64,000 nt of DNA, taken from assembly GCA_026003895.1 (NCBI GenBank), contig BPIC01000001.1, positions 434,001 to 498,000 of the forward strand, in the 5' to 3' direction. The translations under genes were made by a program, and so were the position numbers. Within the stretch, counting starts at the first letter, position 1. The number at the start of each line of letters is the position of its first letter. The DNA is from Dehalococcoidia bacterium. GTDB lineage: Bacteria > Chloroflexota > Dehalococcoidia > SpSt-223. The notes beneath the pieces were generated by a model. That model was not told the origin of the DNA. It ran no database searches and saw only the letters and a list, made by a program, of their open reading frames with translations. Below, one piece after another: positions 43,070-52,790 of the stretch.

Positions 43070-46000
43070 GTTTCAATCCTCACCCATCACGAAGCTGGAT
43101 GCAACACACAGCGAGTGGGAGCCATATGTCCCGGAAATCCTGTTTCAATCCTCACCCATCACGAAGATGGATGCAACCGAGCCGGATCCCGCGAGGGCTC
43201 AATAAGGTTAGGTTTCAATCCTCACCCACCACGAAGATGGGTGCAACATGGTCTCAGCCTACGATCGGTATGTACACCGCGGTTTCAATCCTCACCCACC
43301 ACGAAGATGGGTGCAACGCGGTCGTCCGGGCCGCAGTTGCGGCCGGCGGCGTGTTTCAATCCTCACCCACCACGAAGATGGGTGCAACTTCTGCGACCGT
43401 AGTTGGGCAGCCTACGGTCGGCCGTTTCAATCCTCACCCACCACGAAGATGGGTGCAACTTTATAGTCCACAGGCCAGAAGGTATAGCATTCAGTTGTGT
43501 TTCAATCCTCACCCACCACGAAGATGGGTGCAACTAGCGGAACCAACAACAGTAGCAGCAGCGTCAACGCCGTTTCAATCCTCACCCACCACGAAGATGG
43601 GTGCAACCGCGGCTCTTGAAGACGGGTTGCCCGTCTTCAAGGATGTTTCAATCCTCACCCACCACGAAGATGGGTGCAACTGAACATCCAAGTCCGGGTG
43701 TCCGGCTGATACCGGTTTCAATCCTCACCCACCACGAAGATGGGTGCAACCAGAGCTGTGTGCGCTGGCCCGCGCCATCAATCATGGTTTCAATCCTCAC
43801 CCACCACGAAGATGGGTGCAACCCGCCGACGATTGCCGGCGCGGCGTGGTTCATCTGGTTTCAATCCTCACCCACCACGAAGATGGGTGCAACCAGAGCT
43901 GTGTGCGCTGGCCCGCGCCATCAATCATGGTTTCAATCCTCACCCACCACGAAGATGGGTGCAACCCGCCGACGATTGCCGGCGCGGCGTGGTTCATCTG
44001 GTTTCAATCCTCACCCACCACGAAGATGGGTGCAACGGAATGGAAACGGCTCGCGCTTGGACTGCTCCAGCAGTTTCAATCCTCACCCACCACGAAGATG
44101 GGTGCAACCTGCCGCATCCCACGGCCGCGCTGCCTGCGCGTGTTTCAATCCTCACCCACCACGAAGATGGGTGCAACGCCTATTGCCGGCGCGGTCGGGG
44201 AGACCAGCGTCGTGGTTTCAATCCTCACCCACCACGAAGATGGGTGCAACGCGTACGCGGCCGCGACGGCCTGGCGAGGCGTCAACGGTTTCAATCCTCA
44301 CCCACCACGAAGATGGGTGCAACGCGGGCTTGCTCCCACATGTTGAGGGGGGCATCGAGTTTCAATCCTCACCCACCACGAAGATGGGTGCAACATCGTC
44401 GTCGTCCTCGTCGTTTTTCGTCGCGCCAGTTTCAATCCTCACCCACCACGAAGATGGGTGCAACTGAGATACTCGAAAAATAATTTTGCTCCGCTGAAGT
44501 TTCAATCCTCACCCACCACGAAGATGGGTGCAACGCGACACTTGTCTGCACTCTGACCACGTCCCCTTTCTGTTTCAATCCTCACCCACCACGAAGATGG
44601 GTGCAACTGAAGTTCTTCGCGTACTAAAGCGCGTCCTGGTGTTTCAATCCTCACCCACCACGAAGATGGGTGCAACGCTCGGTGATGAGTGTGTCGTTCG
44701 GGCCGTGGATCCAGTTTCAATCCTCACCCACCACGAAGATGGGTGCAACTGGGACAACGATGGCGATTTCGGCGATAGCGGGGAGTTTCAATCCTCACCC
44801 ACCACGAAGATGGGTGCAACCGACGGCGCAATTGAGCGTGCCGTCGAGGTTGTCAAGTTTCAATCCTCACCCACCACGAAGATGGGTGCAACGGTAGTGA
44901 CGGTAAGCCCTACCGTCACGCATACATGTTTCAATCCTCACCCACCACGAAGATGGGTGCAACCGTGCCGCGGCACTACACCACACTAGCCGCGGCGGGT
45001 TTCAATCCTCACCCACCACGAAGATGGGTGCAACACAGACGTCAAGGGTAGACGTCGACGAGCTAGTGAGTTTCAATCCTCACCCACCACGAAGATGGGT
45101 GCAACTCACCGACCGTACGAATCAACAGTCCTACAATATGCGTTTCAATCCTCACCCACCACGAAGATGGGTGCAACCATACGTCGCGCTTGCCATCTTA
45201 GGTCCCCATCTTGTTTCAATCCTCACCCACCACGAAGATGGGTGCAACCGTCTGGGTTGTACAGCGGCGCCCGCACCGTGTTCGTTTCAATCCTCACCCA
45301 CCACGAAGATGGGTGCAACGAACCGGCCGGATATTGTCGAAGTTGTGCTCCCGGTGTTTCAATCCTCACCCACCACGAAGATGGGTGCAACATAGGAGTG
45401 CGCCGTGGACCACACTCGCGCTCCTGTTTCAATCCTCACCCACCACGAAGATGGGTGCAACTCTTCGCATTACGCGGCACGCGGCGACGGACGAGCAGAG
45501 TTTCAATCCTCACCCACCACGAAGATGGGTGCAACGGTGCGGCGTCTCGCTGCCGGTGACCCGGCGCGGGTGTTTCAATCCTCACCCACCACGAAGATGG
45601 GTGCAACAGACCTACAACCGGATCGTCCGCCGATACCCAGAGTTTCAATCCTCACCCACCACGAAGATGGGTGCAACCGGTGGCACAGCGGCAGCCGCGA
45701 CCGCGAGGGTGGGTTTCAATCCTCACCCACCACGAAGATGGGTGCAACATGTGAGCCGCTCGTTCGCCGCTACGGCGCCCTCCGTGTTTCAATCCTCACC
45801 CACCACGAAGATGGGTGCAACGCGCGCGCGCGGCCGCGATACTGGCCCGGCTCGCACGTTTCAATCCTCACCCACCACGAAGATGGGTGCAACGGACGCG
45901 ATGGCAACGGTGAACGTGCGTCTGATTGTTTCAATCCTCACCCACCACGAAGATGGGTGCAACACGCTGGCGACCACGTGAGCTGGCGCAGCGCCCGCAG

Positions 46001-48248
46001 TTTCAATCCTCACCCACCACGAAGATGGGTGCAACCTCGTCCCACACGTCGGGCGCGAGCCCGGCCGCGAGTTTCAATCCTCACCCACCACGAAGATGGG
46101 TGCAACCAATCTCGCAGCGATGTTGTACGCCGCCAGCGCCTGGTTTCAATCCTCACCCACCACGAAGATGGGTGCAACCAGCGACGCCGCTGCGTCCGGT
46201 ATCGCCGAGCGTCGTGTTTCAATCCTCACCCACCACGAAGATGGGTGCAACGTGGTGTTGGCCTGTGTGGCCAAATACTATCGCGAGTTTCAATCCTCAC
46301 CCACCACGAAGATGGGTGCAACTCCCCCCCTGACGAATTTGCGCTCGGGCACGAGATCGTTTCAATCCTCACCCACCACGAAGATGGGTGCAACCGCGCT
46401 CGCGCCGAGCGCCACGGTTGCGATGACATTCCGTTTCAATCCTCACCCACCACGAAGATGGGTGCAACGATCAGTCGCAGAACGTCAACGTCGTCCATCG
46501 AACGTTTCAATCCTCACCCACCACGAAGATGGGTGCAACCCGATAGAGCAGCACGATCAGCGGCTGCTCGACATGTTTCAATCCTCACCCACCACGAAGA
46601 TGGGTGCAACTCGATCTGCGCCACAATCTGCGGCCGCGTGGCGACGTTTCAATCCTCACCCACCACGAAGATGGGTGCAACATGACCCGGGCGCGGTCAT
46701 TCGCGCCCGATGGACGTTTCAATCCTCACCCACCACGAAGATGGGTGCAACAATCGCTGCGGCCGCGCAGTCATGGCACAGGCGCCGTTTCAATCCTCAC
46801 CCACCACGAAGATGGGTGCAACGCCGTCTACCGCGTCATCGGCAACGGCGCCGATGGGTTTCAATCCTCACCCACCACGAAGATGGGTGCAACCTGCTGA
46901 TCGCTGGCGGGGTGGCGCGTGATACGTAGTTTCAATCCTCACCCACCACGAAGATGGGTGCAACAATCGGCGACTGTTTATGCGACAGACCAAGGTGGTG
47001 TTTCAATCCTCACCCACCACGAAGATGGGTGCAACCGACCGGCGACCGACGAGGAGGCCGCGCCGGTGCTGTTTCAATCCTCACCCACCACGAAGATGGG
47101 TGCAACATTCCGGCGCCAGTGGGCGAGCCGAATTTCCAAATGTTTCAATCCTCACCCACCACGAAGATGGGTGCAACTCGGTGACGATGTCGACGCGAAC
47201 CACCCGCTCGTAGCGTTTCAATCCTCACCCACCACGAAGATGGGTGCAACTCTACGCCCGGCGCCTCGCGCGCCGGGCAGAGGGGGGTTTCAATCCTCAC
47301 CCACCACGAAGATGGGTGCAACGCGGCAGCGCGCGCTGATCGAGCGGCACGAGATGTTTCAATCCTCACCCACCACGAAGATGGGTGCAACCTGGGCTGT
47401 TCACTGGCGCCGGCCGCTACAGCGTGCTGTTTCAATCCTCACCCACCACGAAGATGGGTGCAACACGATTTCGCCGGCCCGCAGGCCGGTCGTGAGCGGT
47501 TTCAATCCTCACCCACCACGAAGATGGGTGCAACACGCTGTGATAGTCCGCCGGCAGCGCCGCCCGCAGGGTTGTTTCAATCCTCACCCACCACGAAGAT
47601 GGGTGCAACACCAGTGGCTGCGCGCCTGGCTGGCGCGCCTCGAGTTTCAATCCTCACCCACCACGAAGATGGGTGCAACCCGCCTCGCCCAGCGCTGGCG
47701 GCAGCGCGCGCTGATGTTTCAATCCTCACCCACCACGAAGATGGGTGCAACAACCTCGACGTCCGGGCCGTAGATGGCCCGGAGCGGTTTCAATCCTCAC
47801 CCACCACGAAGATGGGTGCAACCAGCAGGCCGCGCGTCAAGCCCCCAGCGCCGCAGTTTCAATCCTCACCCACCACGAAGATGGGTGCAACACGCCGACG
47901 CCGCTGGTGAGTGTCAGCGTGCGGCCAGTTTCAATCCTCACCCACCACGAAGATGGGTGCAACTCCGGGTTGCTGACCCGGATGGGTCGCTCCGGCAGTT
48001 TCAATCCTCACCCACCACGAAGATGGGTGCAACGGACGGGCGCCGAGTACATCAAGCGGCGAGTTTTGGAGTTTCAATCCTCACCCACCACGAAGATGGG
48101 TGCAACCGCATCTGACCAGTCGATCGCCGACTCGAACCGATGTTTCAATCCTCACCCACCACGAAGATGGGTGCAACCGGCTCGCCCCGCCGGAGCGCCT
48201 GATCCATCCCCTGTTTCAATCCTCACCCACCACGAAGATGGGTGCAAC
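43070..48248 (-). CRISPR. CRISPR array: 73 repeats of 36 nt, 72 spacers
   Basis: Repeats start every 69-75 nt, so spacers are 33-39 nt. On the plus strand the repeat begins GTTTCAATCCTCACCC and ends GATGGGTGCAAC; on the minus strand it ends ATTGAAAC, the usual 5'-handle of type I/III crRNAs. Repeats 3-73 (left to right) look identical. Repeats 1 and 2 differ at two shared positions (18 and 30), and repeat 1 also at position 26. Decay at the left and the ATTGAAAC end on the minus strand agree that the leader is on the right and transcription runs leftward. The repeat folds into an 8-bp stem with a 5-nt loop. In minus-strand RNA the canonical form has one G-U pair, and repeats 2 and 3 use different G-U positions. 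No cas gene lies in the window, so Cas proteins must act in trans. Two spacers occur twice, leaving 70 distinct. Confidence 0.98.
43751..44036. repeat. Tandem duplication of two spacer-repeat units
   Basis: 43751-43893 and 43894-44036 are identical 143-bp blocks, each holding two spacers (36 and 35 nt) and two repeats. The copies are perfect, so the event was a recombination between repeats rather than independent acquisition. Confidence 0.95.
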
Positions 48249-48747
48249 GGTACTCAACGTGTCATTTGCGACCGCTTCGCGCGGCTCAGCGCCTCCTTTC
48301 TCCCGTTGTTCCCCTCAATCAGCATACCACGAGGATAGATTCCACCCCGCGACAACGGCAGAATCCAAGCAGGCCGACCCAAAACTCGCGCGAACCTCCT
48401 GCGTGACCAGCCACCACCGGAGGTTCGCGCAGCCCCAACCTCACACGAACGAACCCGCAAACCCAACCTACGCCGCTTCATTGCCAAATCCATCGCCGGC
48501 GAGCACGCGGCGACCCATCACCCTCCAGCGAAACGCTTCCACCACCCCCGCCGCATACCCCGGGCCACATGCCCGCGGCTCCCAAGTCAGAGCACACCCA
48601 GCGCCACACCCGCGACTCCCAGCCCTCCTCTTGACCTACCGCGACCAACACCCCCGTTCACCTGCGATCCCGGCCAGCTTCCCACGAACCGTCCCACTCC
48701 ACCGAGTTCCACGCCCTGCCAGACCCGCGCCGCGTCATGCCTCACCC
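48249..48747 (-). promoter_or_regulatory. Likely CRISPR leader and gene-free flank
   Basis: This DNA abuts the newest repeat. The minus strand should carry the array promoter: a TATGCT hexamer lies at 48326-48321, about 75 nt from the first repeat, without a clear -35. No further repeat copy was found to the right. The rest (to 48747) is gene-free. Confidence 0.5.
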
Positions 48748-49689
48748 TCAGAACGCCAGCAAACGCGCCGGGTTCGCCACCACCATCGTCTCAATCGCCT
48801 CGTTCGAGACCCCCGCCTCACGCAACAGCGGCACAAACGACGAAAACAAATGCCCCAGCGACCGCTGGCCCTGCGGCAGATCCCCATACCCCGGCAACGT
48901 CACCACATCCCCCACCCAGTCGTGCGAAAGCAGCAGCTGTCCGGCATATCCTTCCGCCACCAGCCTCGCGATGTGGTGCGCCTTCGCTTCGTCCGGAATC
49001 GCCCCCGGCGCTCGGCTTCCCAAATGATCGAATTCCACCATCGCCCCCCGCTCCAGCAGCGAACGGTGATAGTCCAGATCAAGCCGGTCATCCGAGTGAC
49101 CAATGATGACACGCTCCGCTCGGGCGCCACTGCTGGTGAGCACATCAAGCTGCTCGTTCCCCAGCGTCGCCCCGGTCGTGTGAGTCGTGATCGCACAGCC
49201 CGTCTCCGCCTGCGCCCGGCCGGCGGCCCGCAGCACATTCATCTCCGCCGGGTGCATCTCGTTCAAGCTCGTCCCCACCTTGATAATGCCGGCCCGCGCC
49301 CCACTTCCCTTCATCCCGATCGTCAACTCGTACACCATGATCCGCGCCAGCTCCTCCGGGGCCTTCTCAGCGAAATAGCTCGTGATACCACTCGCTACCC
49401 ACCAGCCCGTCGCAGCCACGATCGCCACACCCGTCGCCCGCGCAACCTCCTGCATCAGCGCGATATCCCGCGTCACACCAATCGCCGTCACGTCCACCAG
49501 CGTCCCAAGACCGAGCCCCTTCGCCTCCCGAACCTTGGCGATCACCACGTCTGTCACTGCCGGTCGGTCCCACGTGATGAAGGGATCGTCCTGCCAGCCT
49601 GGGACCCCGAAAATCAGGTGCTCATGCATCAAGGTCGGCCCGAGCTGCTCCGGCGCGACCGGGCCAAGCACCGTCTGAACCACCACCAT
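48748..49689 (-). CDS. Phosphotriesterase-family amidohydrolase
   Basis: A 313-residue metal-dependent hydrolase of the PTE family. Metal-binding motifs are in order: GPTLMHEHLIFGVPG (His-x-His), AGIIKVGTS (bridging Lys), AITTHTTGATLG (His), RVIIGHSDDRLD (His) and LLLSHDWVGDV (catalytic Asp). The length is normal for bacterial PTE-like lactonases. The start at 49689 is preceded by GGAGGGAGGCGGG; the longer frame is not needed. It may be a lactonase or phosphotriesterase-homology protein; activity on organophosphates cannot be inferred. It is downstream of the CRISPR leader but in the same direction, so the leader could lie in its 3' flank. Confidence 0.88.
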   Translation of the reverse strand: MVVVQTVLGPVAPEQLGPTLMHEHLIFGVPGWQDDPFITWDRPAVTDVVIAKVREAKGLGLGTLVDVTAIGVTRDIALMQEVARATGVAIVAATGWWVASGITSYFAEKAPEELARIMVYELTIGMKGSGARAGIIKVGTSLNEMHPAEMNVLRAAGRAQAETGCAITTHTTGATLGNEQLDVLTSSGARAERVIIGHSDDRLDLDYHRSLLERGAMVEFDHLGSRAPGAIPDEAKAHHIARLVAEGYAGQLLLSHDWVGDVVTLPGYGDLPQGQRSLGHLFSSFVPLLREAGVSNEAIETMVVANPARLLAF

Positions 49690-50406
49690 TTCCCGCCTCC
49701 CTCCACTGCCAATCGCGCGACAGCGCCTCAGCCACCGATCGATTCCGCCATCGCACGCGCGGCGATGGTAGCATTCCGCTGGGAGCACGATTGTGGCGCC
49801 TCGCAGCATCCTTTCAGGCAGAACGCTTCACCCCGTGGCCAACCTCGCGACGGCCTACCACCGCATCACCTCGCCTGCGGCAACCCTGCCGACCGGCCAG
49901 GACGCCGTTCACTGCATCGCCACCAGCCCCCCTCCCTCCCTCCCCGTCACCTCTGCGTCGAACGGCGACAGCGGACACGCTGATTCAGCCGAACCCCTCG
50001 TCCCGACACATCTCCTGGCAGACCTACCCCCCGGTCTTCAGCCGAGCGGCGACACGCGCTACCGTCACATCCGACGCCAAGGTCATCGCGCCCGTCGCCC
50101 GGCGCCCCTCACACCACCGTCTCCCGCCGGGCAACCAGACCGAGACACCGGGAGACCGCTGCGGGATGCCCTCCTCCTTGCGGAGCACAAAGCGGTGCCC
50201 GCGCCCGCCAGCACCACCCGCGCCATTCCACCCCGGGACGCGGCAGACTCCACGCGCCCGATGGATGCCTGCCACCGCATGCCCGTCCCAACCCCCGCCG
50301 ACACCTCAGGCGTCACTGGCCGCCGCATCGCCGCCGCTCGTGAGGCTGCCTCGGCCCACGGTGCGGCCCGCCGCCGCTCGCAGCGGCCGCGCGAGGCGCA
50401 GCGCCG
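49690..50406. other. Gene-free stretch between divergent genes
   Basis: About 717 nt of Pro/Arg/Ala-coding-like GC-rich DNA with open frames on both strands but no ribosome site and no recognisable protein. I see no repeat or RNA gene. Confidence 0.45.
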
Positions 50407-51027
50407 ATGAGCGTCTACGTCGTCACCGACCGCCGTCTCGCGCCGGAACATCAGGCGCACTACTTCGACCTCGTCCGTCAGACACGCGACCTTTGGGCGG
50501 AAGCCGGCGGCTTGCTGCTCAATCGCATCGCCATCTCGATCGATGACCCGTCCCGCCTGCTCGGAATCGGCCGGTGGCGCACCGTCGAAGCCTTAGAGGC
50601 GGCACGACACACCACGCCGCCGGAGCTGCTCGACCAGTTTCGCGCCATCGTGCTGGATGGCTACGGCAATTGGCAGATCTACCGCCCGCTCCGCGAAATC
50701 GAAGACTTCACGCTGCGCCCCCACGCCCTTCGCGCCGACCTGCTGGATGTCCCGCCAGAAGACGTGGAACGGTTCATCACTGCCTCTCGGTCATTCCAAG
50801 AGCGCATCATCCACGTGCCGGGCATCGCGGCGATACGCCTCCTGCAGTCAATCACCGACCCCACCCGGATCTTGGGCATCAGCGAGGTCGCGGACGACAG
50901 CGCACACGAGGTGCGCCGCGCCTTGCTCGCCGAGATCGGCCGAGCATTTCCCAACGTCCGCAGCGTCTCGTTCGCTGGCCGAATCGGCTCGCAATGGGAG
51001 CTGCCCACCATCCCACGGCGAACCTAA
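50407..51027 (+). CDS. Two-module ABM/dimeric alpha-beta barrel-like protein
   Basis: A 206-residue protein made of two similar halves. The first half is VYVVTDRRLAPEHQAHYFDL through DDPSRLLGIGRWRTVEALEA. The second is LLDVPPEDVERFITASRSFQ through TDPTRILGISEVADDSAHEV. Each has the ferredoxin-like pattern of the ABM (antibiotic biosynthesis monooxygenase/EthD) fold, so one chain could form the usual dimer internally. No cofactor ligand is obvious. ATG 50407 lacks a strong ribosome site. Fold inference is moderate; function is unknown. It stands between gene-free DNA and a small secreted-protein/carbonic anhydrase pair. Confidence 0.6.
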   Translation: MSVYVVTDRRLAPEHQAHYFDLVRQTRDLWAEAGGLLLNRIAISIDDPSRLLGIGRWRTVEALEAARHTTPPELLDQFRAIVLDGYGNWQIYRPLREIEDFTLRPHALRADLLDVPPEDVERFITASRSFQERIIHVPGIAAIRLLQSITDPTRILGISEVADDSAHEVRRALLAEIGRAFPNVRSVSFAGRIGSQWELPTIPRRT

Positions 51028-51198
51028 GACTCTCCTTCGGTCGCCAATCGGCCGAAACATGCCAGGAGACCAACGTTCGGTGGCCGCCGGCGCTGCGTCT
51101 CCAGATCCCGCGGAGCAAAGGAACCTTCGGTCAGGAGAGTCGATGCCCGATCGGCGACCCTCACCCTCCCCCGTTCGCCCGCCGGGGCAGGGAGCCCA

Positions 51199-51876
51199 AT
51201 GAAGACCTTCCTCCTTCTCGGCCTCGTCGCGCTCGGTGTTGGCCTCGCCAGCTTCGGCATCACCGCCGTGTTCGTGGGCGCCACCGCCGCTCCCGCAAGC
51301 GCGGGCAGCGCCGCCGTTCACGCCGAGCCGACACCGCCAGCCGCCCCAGCCGCCACCGTGGCCGCGCCGCCGACGCCAGCACGTGTTGCGAGCGCCCCGC
51401 CCGTCGCAGCGGCCTGGCGGCCCGAGATCGAGGGGCTGCCTCGACCCCTTTCCCCCATCGAGGCGCCGGCCTACCTCGAGCGCACCGCCATCATCCAGCT
51501 CGGCATCCGCGAGGGCTTGCTCGACCCGAACCTCACCCTGCTCTATCGCAACGAAAGCGCCACCCTCAGCGCCGAGCTCCGGCTCCGGCCCGACCCCCGC
51601 CAGCGCGAGTTCGCTCAAGTGCTTGCACACAGCCTGATTTCCAGCGTCCAAGCCCTTGACCTGCCGATAGGCGTCGTCCACCTTACCATCGCCGATCATC
51701 TCGGGCAGCCCGGCCTCACCACCCACGTCGGGCTCACCGCGGCTCGCTCGCGCCCGCCGGAGAGCTGGGAACCGTCCGCGGCCGGCACCCGCGCCTTTCT
51801 CGCTTGGGCAGCGAGCGTGCCCTCCAGCGCGACGCCCGAGGAGCGAGTGAATCTCACCGGAGCCTGGGCGCGATGA
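51199..51876 (+). CDS. Secreted or membrane-anchored protein of unknown function
   Basis: 225 residues. A hydrophobic N-terminus (MKTFLLLGLVALGVGLASFG) is followed by an Ala/Pro/Thr-rich linker (about residues 30-75). A folded domain then holds PLSPIEAPAYLERTAIIQLG and LDPNLTLLYRNESATLSAEL. No known family is recognised. Its stop overlaps the carbonic anhydrase start (ATGA), so the two are co-translated, and both carry export signals. It may be an accessory surface protein of the carbonic anhydrase or simply an operon neighbour. Confidence 0.65.
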   Translation: MKTFLLLGLVALGVGLASFGITAVFVGATAAPASAGSAAVHAEPTPPAAPAATVAAPPTPARVASAPPVAAAWRPEIEGLPRPLSPIEAPAYLERTAIIQLGIREGLLDPNLTLLYRNESATLSAELRLRPDPRQREFAQVLAHSLISSVQALDLPIGVVHLTIADHLGQPGLTTHVGLTAARSRPPESWEPSAAGTRAFLAWAASVPSSATPEERVNLTGAWAR

Positions 51877-52610
51877 GGATGCCCCTTCGGGTCGCCCGGC
51901 GGACGGTGTTAGCGGCGACGGTCGCCACCGTGCTTGGACTCAGCGCCGGACGGCGCGTCGCACCGGCATCGGCCGAGACAGCGCCGATGACCCCCGCCGA
52001 AGCCTTTCGCCGCCTCCTCGAGGGCAACAACCGCTTCGTCGCCGGCCAGCCACCGCTCGCCGTGCGGACACCCGCCCGCCGCACCGAGCTGGCCCAACGC
52101 CAGGCCCCCTTCGCCGCAGTGCTCACCTGCGCCGATTCGCGCGTTGCGCCCGAAATCCTCTTCGACCAAGGCCTCGGCGATCTCTACGTCGTGCGCACCG
52201 CGGGCGTCGTCGCCGACCCGGTGACAATCGGCTCGCTCGAGTTTGCGATCGAGATCTTCGCTCTTCCCCTCGTCGTCGTCCTCGGTCACGAGCGATGCGA
52301 CGCTGTCCTCGCAGCGATCGAGGCGCTCCAGCATGGGTCGCTTCCGGCAGGGCAGATCGGCGCGGTCATCGAGGCGCTGCGCCCGGCTGTCCAGCTTGCC
52401 CGGCTCCGGGCGCAGCTAGCGGCCCTGCGCGTCCCTCCCGACACCGAGCCGGACCTCCCCGAAGCGGCAGTGCGGGCGCAGGTCGCCGGCGTCGTCGAGC
52501 GGCTACGCCGCGCCGGCCCCGTCATCGCACCGCGCCTCCAACGCGACCAACTGCGCGTCGTCGGGCTGCGCTACGACCTCGAGACCGGCGGCGTCGAGAT
52601 CGTCGCCTAG
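51873..52610 (+). CDS. Beta-class carbonic anhydrase, exported
   Basis: A 245-residue beta-carbonic anhydrase that interconverts CO2 and bicarbonate. The N-terminus VARRTVLAATVATVLG has a twin-Arg-like signal, so the enzyme probably works outside the cytoplasm. The zinc-binding set is visible: VLTCADSRVAPEILFDQGLG (Cys plus the Asp-Arg dyad), VVRTAGVVADPV, and VVVLGHERCDAVLAAIEALQ (His and Cys ligands). The C-terminal part is shorter than in plant-type enzymes but complete for this family. ATG 51873 overlaps the previous stop. An exported beta-CA suggests carbon-dioxide or pH handling at the cell surface. Confidence 0.9.
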   Translation: MRMPLRVARRTVLAATVATVLGLSAGRRVAPASAETAPMTPAEAFRRLLEGNNRFVAGQPPLAVRTPARRTELAQRQAPFAAVLTCADSRVAPEILFDQGLGDLYVVRTAGVVADPVTIGSLEFAIEIFALPLVVVLGHERCDAVLAAIEALQHGSLPAGQIGAVIEALRPAVQLARLRAQLAALRVPPDTEPDLPEAAVRAQVAGVVERLRRAGPVIAPRLQRDQLRVVGLRYDLETGGVEIVA

Positions 52611-52790
52611 CCAGACCGGCTGGCCAGGCGGCCAAACACCGCTGAGCAGTCACGGCTGGCCAGCAGCCGGAAGCCCGCTCTTGCCGGGCAGCCAGCGGAA
52701 AGACTGCCGCGCGTCCCCGGTGTGGCCTCAGACAACGGGCGTCAGTCGATGCTCACGGAACACCGCGACACACTGGCGTCCCTGCCGCGG

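Noticed and set aside
45392..45425. Spacer 33 as a hairpin spacer
   Set aside because: Arms match at only 8 of 9 positions with a long loop; left out of the perfect-arm count.
42571..48338. Long open frames across the CRISPR array with repeating peptides such as FQSSPTTKMGAT and VSILTHHEDGCN
   Set aside because: They are readings of the 36-nt repeat in three frames; no ribosome site, and spacers vary freely.
49793..50410. 205-codon plus-strand open frame before the ABM-like gene
   Set aside because: Pro/Arg/Ala-rich with no domain and no ribosome site; competing frames exist on both strands.
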